Positions 7,559 to 15,098 of a stretch of DNA of 15,335 bases are shown here, in pieces. The notes beneath the pieces are model-generated. The model searched no databases. It was not told where the DNA came from and saw only the letters and a program-made list of their open reading frames with translations. Origin of the DNA: UBA5216 sp040081205 (GTDB lineage Bacteria; Pseudomonadota; Gammaproteobacteria; Burkholderiales; SG8-41); contig JBEBHE010000083.1 of the NCBI GenBank assembly GCA_040081205.1, positions 1 to 15,335 of the forward strand. The letters run 5' to 3'. Numbering within the stretch: position 1 is the first letter of the stretch; every line of letters begins with the position of its first letter. Made by a program: the position numbers and the translations under genes.

Positions 7559-8548
7559 ATGACGACGATTGATCTTCACAACCATGTCGTTCCGCCCACC
7601 GTTCTCGACGCGATCCGCAAAAATCCCGATCGCTTTCACACCAGCGTGTATGAGAAGGACGGCAAAACGTATTTCGATGTACACGGCAACCCGGCGGAAC
7701 TGAAGCCGGAATTTTTTAATGTCGATGCAAAAGTCGCGTGGATGGACAGCGTGGGTATGGACATCGCAGGCATCTCGGTCGGCCCGCCGATTTATTTTTA
7801 TAATCTGTCACCCGATGCCGGGCTCGAAGCGGCGAAGCTTGCCAACGACGGCATCGCGCAGATGGTTGCAGCATATCCCAAGCGTCTTCGTGGCCTGGCG
7901 CATCTGCCGATGCAGGACCCGGATGCAGCGATCACCGAACTTGAACGCGTGGTGAAGGAGCACAAGTTCAAAGGCGTCGAGGTAGGGACTTCCATCGAAG
8001 GGCTACCGCTCGCCGATCCCAAATTCCGCAAGGTGCTGAAAACCGCCGAGCAACTCGGCTGTTTTATTTTCACGCATCCGTATCAGTGCCTTGCCAAAGG
8101 CTGGATGGATCAGTATTACCTGAGCAACTTCATCGGCTTTCCGCTCGATACCACGATGATGGTGGCGCATTTAATGTTCAGCGGCGCGCTCGACGAATGC
8201 CCAAATCTGAAGATACTGCTCGCGCACGGCGGCGGCTTTGTGCCGTATCAGATTGGCCGCTTCGTGCATGGGCATAACGTGCGTCACGAGCCCAAGGTCA
8301 ACAACGCGAGTTCGCCGCGTGATCTGTTGCGCCGTTTTTATTTTGATGCGTTGACGCATGATCCGCAGGCTGCGCGTCATCTGATCAACCGGGTGGGGGC
8401 TGACCGCGTTGTTATCGGGACTGATCACCCGTTTGACATGGGGCCGGATCGGCCTATTGAAGAAATCGATAAAATCCCCGGTCTGACGGCCAGCGAGCGT
8501 GAGCAGGTGTGTAGTTTGACGGCGCGCGTGTTGTTGGGTGAAATTTAA
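7559..8548 (+). CDS. ACMSD-like amidohydrolase-family decarboxylase 2
   Basis: A 329-residue paralogue of the preceding gene, co-linear with it and well over half identical by eye. Metal ligands are kept: His7 and His9 in DLHNH, His173 in FTHPYQ, His223 in AHGGGFVPYQ and Asp289 in IGTDHPFDM. DNA identity is locally high; 6875-6896 and 7896-7917 are identical, offset about 1.02 kb, which supports a tandem duplication. ATG 7559 is chosen because MTTIDLHNH aligns with the start of the paralogue; an upstream TTG at 7514 would overlap the previous gene. No convincing Shine-Dalgarno precedes 7559. Divergence is concentrated at residues 27-50 and near the C-terminus, so the two copies may have different substrates or form a mixed oligomer; this is inference. 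Confidence 0.9.
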   Translation: MTTIDLHNHVVPPTVLDAIRKNPDRFHTSVYEKDGKTYFDVHGNPAELKPEFFNVDAKVAWMDSVGMDIAGISVGPPIYFYNLSPDAGLEAAKLANDGIAQMVAAYPKRLRGLAHLPMQDPDAAITELERVVKEHKFKGVEVGTSIEGLPLADPKFRKVLKTAEQLGCFIFTHPYQCLAKGWMDQYYLSNFIGFPLDTTMMVAHLMFSGALDECPNLKILLAHGGGFVPYQIGRFVHGHNVRHEPKVNNASSPRDLLRRFYFDALTHDPQAARHLINRVGADRVVIGTDHPFDMGPDRPIEEIDKIPGLTASEREQVCSLTARVLLGEI

Positions 8549-8556
8549 TAACCAAC

Positions 8557-8569
8557 TGTTTTTAAAGGA
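8557..8569 (+). promoter_or_regulatory. Ribosome site within shared leader motif (Bug gene 6)
   Basis: TGTTTTTAAAGGA ends in AAAGGA (8564-8569), four bases before ATG 8574, and fixes that start against an upstream in-frame GTG at 8538. The same 13 bases stand before tldD at 15080-15092. In both places ATAAC lies four bases further upstream. Confidence 0.6.
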
Positions 8570-8573
8570 AAAT

Positions 8574-9548
8574 ATGAAAAACTTTCTCTGGGGTTTAGCA
8601 ACTGGCCTGACAACGATAGTGGCCACGGTTTGTGTTGCAGTGCCTGCGCTGGCACAAAACTACCCCACCAAACCAGTGCGTGTGGTGGTGCCTTTCGCAC
8701 CGGGCGGCGGTAGCGACATTACCGCGCGACAATTTTCGGCCAAGCTGTCCGAGGGATTGAAGCAGCAGTTTGTGGTGGATAACCGTGGCGGCGCCGGTGG
8801 CTTGATCGGCATGGAAATGGTCGCCAAAGCGCAACCGGATGGCTACACGCTGATGATGATGTCCGCGAGTTTTGCCGCGACGTCGGCGCTGCATCGGCCC
8901 TCTTGGGATCCGATCAAGAATATTGTTCCCATTGTTGAGTTTGGCTCTACACCGTTCGTGCTGGTGGTGCATCCGTCGGTCAAAGCCACCAACGTCAAGG
9001 AATTGATCGCGCTGGCGGCAGCCAAGCCCAACAGTCAGACCTATGCGTCTACCGGATTGGGAGGGATCACGCATTTGGCCACAGAATTATTTATGAACAT
9101 GACCAAAATTCAGATGGTGCATGTGCCTTACAAGAGCACGGGTGCTGCAATGATTGACGTGCTTGGCGGGCAAGCACCCATTATGGTGGGCAGCATGCTG
9201 CCCGTGGTGCCGCATATTCAAGCCGGTAAGTTGCGCGGTCTTGCGGTGACAACCGCCAAGCGCTGGTACTCGCTGCCGGACATCCCCGCGCTGGGCGATA
9301 CCGTGCCGGGCTATAACGTGGAGCTCTGGTTTGGCGCCATGGCGCCCGCCGGCACACCGGTGGCGATTCTCAATCAGATCAACGGCGTGATCAACAAAGC
9401 GCTCGAATCGGCAGAGATGAAGAAACATCTCGAAAAAGACGGCATGATTCCCACCGGTGGCGCGCCGGAGAAGTTCGCCCAGCGCATTAATGCCGACTAT
9501 AACAACTGGATCAAGGTGGTGAAGTCGGCGAATATCAAGGCAAATTGA
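8574..9548 (+). CDS. Bug/TctC-family substrate-binding protein 6
   Basis: A 324-residue Bug-family periplasmic binding protein. The signal peptide covers about residues 1-27 (PALA before QNYPTKPVR). The first ligand loop is FAPGGGSDITAR with Asp48, followed by QQFVVDNRGGAGG. The block that in other copies reads NP-x-L-(Y/F)-KKLPYDP is replaced by SALHRPSWDPIKN, making this the most divergent member of the plus-strand set in the second ligand loop. HVPYKSTGAA and the terminus NNWIKVVKSANIKAN are present. The start is fixed by AAAGGA (8564-8569) and by the signal peptide. It lies 25 bp after the second amidohydrolase gene and is separated from the five-gene array by the amidohydrolase pair. A strong terminator follows, so it closes the operon. 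Confidence 0.94.
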   Translation: MKNFLWGLATGLTTIVATVCVAVPALAQNYPTKPVRVVVPFAPGGGSDITARQFSAKLSEGLKQQFVVDNRGGAGGLIGMEMVAKAQPDGYTLMMMSASFAATSALHRPSWDPIKNIVPIVEFGSTPFVLVVHPSVKATNVKELIALAAAKPNSQTYASTGLGGITHLATELFMNMTKIQMVHVPYKSTGAAMIDVLGGQAPIMVGSMLPVVPHIQAGKLRGLAVTTAKRWYSLPDIPALGDTVPGYNVELWFGAMAPAGTPVAILNQINGVINKALESAEMKKHLEKDGMIPTGGAPEKFAQRINADYNNWIKVVKSANIKAN

Positions 9549-9592
9549 TCGTTTGCGTTCCGCCGTTTTGACACGGCTGGGAAAGCAACTGA

Positions 9593-9625
9593 AAAATGGC
9601 GAGCCCAATCCGGGCTCGCCATTTT
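9593..9625 (+). terminator. Strong intrinsic terminator closing the Bug/amidohydrolase operon
   Basis: Bases 9593-9606 (AAAATGGCGAGCCC) pair perfectly with 9612-9625 (GGGCTCGCCATTTT) around the five-base loop AATCC. This gives a nine-base GC-rich core flanked by an A/T tract, the usual form of a Rho-independent terminator. The A-run and T-run on both sides could let it work in both directions. It ends only 18 bp before the cupin start codon. Confidence 0.88.
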
Positions 9626-9632
9626 CATATTG

Positions 9633-9639
9633 AAAGGAG
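9633..9639 (+). promoter_or_regulatory. Ribosome binding site of the cupin gene
   Basis: AAAGGAG lies four bases before ATG 9644 and seven bases after the terminator stem. It defines the cupin start and argues against the in-frame ATG at 9596, which would place the terminator hairpin inside the coding sequence. Confidence 0.75.
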
Positions 9640-9643
9640 AAGT

Positions 9644-10096
9644 ATGTATCTATCAGCCCAGGCGATAGCCGCAATGGAAGCGGTCAAGCGCGTACACTTC
9701 CTCAACGACAACGCGATTCGCAGCAACAAATCCATCGGCGATGCTGCTGGCCTGAAAAATATCGGCGTGCATCTGATTACCATTGCGCCTGGTAACCGCT
9801 CGACTGAATATCACTTTCACTATTACGAAGAAGAGTGCGTCTATGTGCTTTCAGGTCAAGGTACAGCGGTTATCGGCGAGCAAACGCACCGGATCGGGGC
9901 CGGCGATTTTCTGGGTCATCCTATCGACAAGGTGGCGCACGAGATGATTAACGACGGGGACGAACCGCTGGTGTGCCTCGTCATTGGGCAGCGCCTCACG
10001 CAAGACATCACCGATTATCCGCGCCAGGGCAAGCGCCTGTATCGGCATAGTGGTGAGCGCAGTTTGGTTGATATCGGCGGCATCAAGCAGGTATAG
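9644..10096 (+). CDS. Small single-domain cupin protein
   Basis: A 150-residue single-domain cupin. The first cupin motif contains His57, His59 and Glu63/Glu64 in EYHFHYYEEECVYVLSGQG. The second contains GAGDFLGHP followed by His99 and Asn103. Together these form a typical three-His/one-Glu metal site. The layout (GVHLITIAPGNRS before the HxH, then a C-terminal tail with YRHSGER) resembles bacterial small cupins of the COG3837 type, which are mostly uncharacterised; this assignment is from memory and tentative. There is no signal peptide, so it should be cytoplasmic. It may be a metal-dependent isomerase, dioxygenase-like enzyme or sugar/keto-acid binding protein of the same catabolic set. 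It lies immediately after a strong terminator, so expression probably relies on read-through or a promoter not recognised here. It converges with Bug gene 7, 25 bp away. Confidence 0.85.
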   Translation: MYLSAQAIAAMEAVKRVHFLNDNAIRSNKSIGDAAGLKNIGVHLITIAPGNRSTEYHFHYYEEECVYVLSGQGTAVIGEQTHRIGAGDFLGHPIDKVAHEMINDGDEPLVCLVIGQRLTQDITDYPRQGKRLYRHSGERSLVDIGGIKQV

Positions 10097-10121
10097 GGGG
10101 CAATCCCTGCCACCGGCGGTT

Positions 10122-11090
10122 CTATCCGCCTGCGGATTGTATTCCGGCTTCCTTAACCAGTTTCCCGAACTTCGCCACTTCCGCCTTGAGATAAGCGTGG
10201 AATTGCTCGGGAGAGCCGCCGACAATTTGTGCGCCAACGTCGCTGTGTTTGGCCTGAATGTCCGGCAACTTCAGGATATCGCTGAATTCTTTGTGCAGAC
10301 GCGTGACGATGGGTTTGGGCGTGCCGGTAGTGACGCCGACCGCCGACCACGACGAATTTTCGTAACCGGGCAAGCCTGCTTCAGCGATGGTCGGCAAATC
10401 GGACAGCGCGGGTGAGCGCTTTGCGCCGGTGGTGGCGAGTCCGCGCAGCCGGTTGCCTTTGAGGTGCGGCACGGTGGAAATCATGTTGTTGAACAGCACT
10501 TGTATCTGACCGCTGATGAGATCGGTCAATGACGGCGCGGAGCTTTTGTAAGGCACATGCGTCATTTTTGTTTTGGTCATCGACGTAAACAGCTCACCGC
10601 AGATATGCCCGAAGCCGCCAACGCCGGACGAACCGTAATTCAGCGAGCCGGGTTTGTCGCGCGCGAGTGCGATCAAATCTTTTACCGAATTTGCTTTGAC
10701 CGCCGGATGCACCACCAGCACGCCGGGCGATGTCGATACCTGCAATATCGGCGCAAAGTCTTTCAGCACATCGAACGGCATGTTTTTGTAGAGATGCGGA
10801 TTGACCGCCCACGTGCCGACCGTCGCAATCACCAGCGTATAGCCATCGGCCGGCGCCTTGGCGACGATTTCCATGCCGATGTTGCCGCCTGCGCCGCCGC
10901 GATTGTCGATCACCACTTGCTGCCCCAGGCGCTGGCCAAGTTTTTCGCCGAGCATGCGGCCTTGAATATCGGTGGGGCCGCCGGCAACGAAGGGCACAAC
11001 GAGACGAATGGGTTTGTTGGGATAATTATCCTGTGCTGTTGCGTTGCTGAAGGGGTAAAAAAATACCAATAAAAACAAATACTTATTCAT
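10122..11090 (-). CDS. Bug/TctC-family substrate-binding protein 7
   Basis: A 322-residue Bug-family periplasmic binding protein on the minus strand. The signal peptide is about residues 1-19 (MNKYLFLLVFFYPFSNATA), unusually rich in aromatic residues and AT-rich in DNA. The mature start is YPNKPIRLVVPF. The first ligand loop is VAGGPTDIQGR with Asp41; Gly replaces the usual Ala before Arg. It is followed by QQVVIDNRGGAGGNIG, a VNPHLYKNMPFD block, and HVPYKSSAPS. The C-terminus AGIQSAGG extends slightly past the family end. The ribosome site GAGGAAG (complement of 11095-11101) supports the start. It lies 36 bp downstream of the dehydrogenase-family gene on the same strand and is likely co-transcribed with it. 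Confidence 0.93.
   Translation of the reverse strand: MNKYLFLLVFFYPFSNATAQDNYPNKPIRLVVPFVAGGPTDIQGRMLGEKLGQRLGQQVVIDNRGGAGGNIGMEIVAKAPADGYTLVIATVGTWAVNPHLYKNMPFDVLKDFAPILQVSTSPGVLVVHPAVKANSVKDLIALARDKPGSLNYGSSGVGGFGHICGELFTSMTKTKMTHVPYKSSAPSLTDLISGQIQVLFNNMISTVPHLKGNRLRGLATTGAKRSPALSDLPTIAEAGLPGYENSSWSAVGVTTGTPKPIVTRLHKEFSDILKLPDIQAKHSDVGAQIVGGSPEQFHAYLKAEVAKFGKLVKEAGIQSAGG
11071..11080 (-). repeat. AT-rich start-proximal motif, copy 3
   Basis: AAAAACAAAT on the plus strand (ATTTGTTTTT in the sense of the gene) lies in codons 4-7 of Bug gene 7. The surrounding 11069-11088 matches 3521-3540 at 18 of 20 bases, although the two genes run in opposite directions relative to it. Its role is unknown. 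Confidence 0.4.
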
Positions 11091-11126
11091 AATTCTTCCT
11101 CGTTGTGATATGCCTGATATACAGTT

Positions 11127-12215
11127 TCAGGCGGTTTTTGCGAGCTTGTCGGCGGCTTCTGCGAGCCTATCGACGACGACTTTACCAAAGGCTTTCGTGT
11201 TGAGCGCACCGCCTAAATCACCCGTGCGCGTTTCCGCTTTGGACAGTGCAGCATCCATCGCCGCTTCAATGCCGCGCGCGGCCAATGAGTAATTCGCTCG
11301 GTGATGACGGTGGCCCAGCCAGTCGAACAGCATCGAGCACGACAGTATCAGTCCGCTCGGATTGGCGATGCCTTTGCCCGCGATGTCCGGCGCTGAACCG
11401 TGGCCGGCATTAGCGGCGGCGAAGTTGTCGCCGGCGTTTAACGACGCGGCGAGCCCCAACCCGCCTGACATGGCCACCGCCGCATTCGACAAAATATCGC
11501 CGAACATATTCGTAATCAAAATAACATCGTGGCGCTGCGGACGGCTGTAAAGATCGGCGGCCATTGCATCCACATCCATTTCGCGCAACGTGACATCGGG
11601 AAAATCTTTCGCTACCGCTTCCGCTTCGCGCACGAATATGCCGTCGGATAATTGCATCACATGGCGCTTGCCGACGACGGTGACCTGCTTGCGGCGGCGG
11701 CGCGCATATTCGAATGCCGATTGCGCGATGCGCCGCGATGCCTGTGCGGTGATCTTGCGCACCGACAGCGCGACATCGGGCGTGGGCATGAATTCGCCGC
11801 TGCCCATGAACATATTGCGATCCGGGTAAAAGCCTTCGGTATTTTCGCGCGCGAACATCACGTCGAGGCCGGGACGCGCATCGTGCATGCCGGGGCGTGT
11901 GCGTGCGGGGCGCATATTCGCGCCGAGTTCCAGGCGTTTGCGGATCATGCCCGGCACGTTGATGCCGCCTTCCTCGCGCGGCGGATAATCGGTCATGCCG
12001 CAAGGGCCGAGCAAAATACCGTCGGCTTTTTGGGCTGTGTCGAAAATGCTTTCCTGCAACGTGGTGCCGTGTTTGCGGTACGACGCCATGCCCACGTCGC
12101 TAAATTCGAAACCGAGTTCGAGGCCAAAGGCGGTGTTGGCGCGTTCTATCACGGCCATGGCGGCTTCGGTGATTTCAGGGCCAATGTCGTCGCCGGGGAG
12201 TACAAGGATTTTCAT
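11127..12215 (-). CDS. NAD-type isocitrate/isopropylmalate dehydrogenase family protein
   Basis: A 362-residue beta-decarboxylating dehydrogenase-family protein, the normal length for the family. It begins MKILVLPGDDIGPEI, the family start. Substrate arginines are expected at Arg92, Arg102 (LELGANMRP) and Arg123 (RENTEGFY, with Tyr130). KRHVMQLSDG carries the catalytic Lys183. NMFGDILSN follows (236-244), and HGSAPDIAGKGIANP (272-286) has the NAD-type binding pattern. The RENTEG-Y and SDG blocks resemble NAD-isocitrate dehydrogenase rather than LeuB. One metal-site position is altered: the second Asp of GDILSD is Asn244. Candidate substrates are isocitrate-, isopropylmalate-, tartrate- or homoisocitrate-like 2-hydroxy acids; none can be chosen. 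The start at 12215 is preferred over an upstream in-frame GTG at 12269. It is first gene of a minus-strand pair with Bug gene 7. Confidence 0.9.
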   Translation of the reverse strand: MKILVLPGDDIGPEITEAAMAVIERANTAFGLELGFEFSDVGMASYRKHGTTLQESIFDTAQKADGILLGPCGMTDYPPREEGGINVPGMIRKRLELGANMRPARTRPGMHDARPGLDVMFARENTEGFYPDRNMFMGSGEFMPTPDVALSVRKITAQASRRIAQSAFEYARRRRKQVTVVGKRHVMQLSDGIFVREAEAVAKDFPDVTLREMDVDAMAADLYSRPQRHDVILITNMFGDILSNAAVAMSGGLGLAASLNAGDNFAAANAGHGSAPDIAGKGIANPSGLILSCSMLFDWLGHRHHRANYSLAARGIEAAMDAALSKAETRTGDLGGALNTKAFGKVVVDRLAEAADKLAKTA

Positions 12216-12287
12216 AGGTCGAATCTCGATGAGTGCAGAAAATATTGCCGGGAGCCATAGGTGTCGCACGCACGCCGACGAGCGGGG

Positions 12288-12293
12288 ATTTTA
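12288..12293 (-). promoter_or_regulatory. Candidate -10 box for the dehydrogenase/Bug 7 unit
   Basis: On the minus strand GCGATAAAAT contains TAAAAT, one mismatch from TATAAT, about 73 bases before the start codon. No good -35 hexamer is seen at the expected 16-18 bp distance, so support is limited to the -10 match and the position between divergent genes. Confidence 0.3.
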
Positions 12294-12320
12294 TCGCATT
12301 CGCAGGCTAAAAATGGCGGT

Positions 12321-12340
12321 GCGCACGATAGATCATGCGC
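12321..12340. promoter_or_regulatory. 20-bp dyad, candidate operator between divergent genes
   Basis: GCGCACGATAGATCATGCGC is an inverted repeat in which 8 of 10 base pairs match; only position 6/15 and the central pair fail. It lies between the two candidate -10 boxes of the divergent promoters (12288-12293 minus, 12357-12362 plus) and overlaps the expected -35 region of the plus-strand promoter. That size and placement fit a dimeric repressor or activator site. No regulator gene is present in the window. Confidence 0.45.
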
Positions 12341-12356
12341 GGGCTGCCCAGCGCGC

Positions 12357-12362
12357 TAAAAT
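12357..12362 (+). promoter_or_regulatory. Candidate -10 box for the phosphoesterase gene
   Basis: GCGCTAAAAT contains TAAAAT 39 bases before ATG 12402. The -35 region would overlap the 20-bp dyad and shows no clear TTGACA-like hexamer. The form is nearly the same as the opposite-strand candidate (GCGATAAAAT). Confidence 0.3.
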
Positions 12363-12401
12363 CAACCGGTCGCCCCTTTGAAATGCCCAAGCGCACCCGC
12401 C

Positions 12402-13142
12402 ATGATCCGCCCGCTTAAAATTACGCATACGTCCGACGTTCACCTCACCGATGAGCCGGACGGCGTCAAGGTCCGCGAGGCGTTCTCGCAAGTCGTGGAT
12501 ACGGTGCTGGACACGAACTCAGACTTGTTCCTGATCGCCGGCGATCTGTTTGATCACAACGAGATTCAGCGCAAGACTGTCGATTTTGTTTATGAACAGT
12601 TGGCGCGCGTGTCGTGCCCGACGGTGGTTATCGTTGGCAATCACGATGTGTGGGACGAACGGTCCATTGTGAAGCGCATGGATTTTCGCAAGGCCGGGAA
12701 ACATGTCACGCTGCTGGACGATGCCCAGGGCACACAAGTGACGTTTCCCGAACTGCATGCCACCGTATGGGGCCGTTGCATGCTGGACCACGACCGTTCC
12801 AACAAGCCGATGGCGGGTGCGCCATCGCGCAAACACAACCTGTGGCACATCGGCATGGCGCACGGTTTGTATGACGACGAACCCGATACCGACCGGTCCT
12901 CGTTGATTACACCGCAAGAGATCGCGGCGTCCGGCTTCGACTATCTGGCGCTCGGCCACGTGCACGCACACCGGCAGATGCGCCACGGCGACACGCTGGC
13001 GTGTTATCCGGGCGTTTGTGCGGCACACATGGGCACCCTCAGCAGCGGATGTGTGGCGCTGGCGACGCTGATGCCGGGCAAAGGTGCGCGGGTGGTGGCG
13101 CATACGCTGCGCGGTAATGGGAAGCAGCGCCGCAGTGCGTGA
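12402..13142 (+). CDS. Calcineurin-like metallophosphoesterase
   Basis: A 246-residue protein with the full metallophosphoesterase signature in order: Asp12-x-His14 (HTSDVHL), GD at 47-48 (LIAGDLFDH), GNHD at 79-82, His154 (GMAHG) and GHVH at 185-188. These ligate the two metals in the family. The arrangement is closest to the single-domain branch that includes the SbcD/Mre11 nuclease core and YfcE-like phosphodiesterases; it lacks the extra C-terminal domains of SbcD and no SbcC gene is adjacent. It is cytoplasmic, with no signal peptide. ATG 12402 is chosen because MIRPLKITHTSDVH gives the normal short lead to the first motif; an in-frame TTG at 12378 would add eight residues without a ribosome site. 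It converges with the uup-like gene, 9 bp apart. The substrate is unknown. Confidence 0.9.
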   Translation: MIRPLKITHTSDVHLTDEPDGVKVREAFSQVVDTVLDTNSDLFLIAGDLFDHNEIQRKTVDFVYEQLARVSCPTVVIVGNHDVWDERSIVKRMDFRKAGKHVTLLDDAQGTQVTFPELHATVWGRCMLDHDRSNKPMAGAPSRKHNLWHIGMAHGLYDDEPDTDRSSLITPQEIAASGFDYLALGHVHAHRQMRHGDTLACYPGVCAAHMGTLSSGCVALATLMPGKGARVVAHTLRGNGKQRRSA

Positions 13143-13151
13143 CGCGCGGGA

Positions 13152-14987
<1,836 letters not shown>

Positions 14988-15079
14988 GGGGAAGGGAGCG
15001 TAAGAATTGTCACCATTGCGTTGAACGGTGAGCGATTGAAGTACCGCGAAGGTAGTGCCGGAGCGCTATTATAACTTAT

Positions 15080-15092
15080 TGTTTTTAAAGGA
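15080..15092 (+). promoter_or_regulatory. Ribosome site within shared leader motif (tldD)
   Basis: TGTTTTTAAAGGA is identical to 8557-8569. Its AAAGGA (15087-15092) is six bases before GTG 15099, which favours that start over ATG 15111 (18 bases away). ATAAC at 15071-15075 precedes it by four bases, as before Bug gene 6. TATTAT (15067-15072) could be a -10 box, but no matching -35 was found. Confidence 0.6.
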
Positions 15093-15098
15093 TATTTT

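Noticed and set aside
8538..8573. GTG start extending Bug protein 6 upstream
   Set aside because: It would overlap the amidohydrolase stop and put 12 residues before a good signal peptide; AAAGGA before ATG 8574 supports the inner start.
9596..9643. In-frame ATG extending the cupin upstream
   Set aside because: The extension would encode the terminator hairpin. ATG 9644 has a strong ribosome site and the usual protein start.
10115..10130. GGCGG/CCGCC hairpin between the convergent cupin and Bug gene 7
   Set aside because: It has only five pairs with no T-run on either strand and partly overlaps the Bug 7 stop region; too weak to call a terminator.
12216..12269. GTG start extending the dehydrogenase upstream
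   Set aside because: The family begins at the MKILVLPGDDIG strand, and the extra 18 residues have no family match.
13143..13151. Possible shared terminator between the phosphoesterase and uup genes
   Set aside because: Only a short GCGGG/CCCGC pairing reaching into the uup end was seen, with no T-run.
15010..15031. TCACC/GGTGA inverted repeat in the uup-tldD intergenic region
   Set aside because: Five pairs with a 12-base spacer is easily found by chance in 111 bp; nothing else supports an operator.
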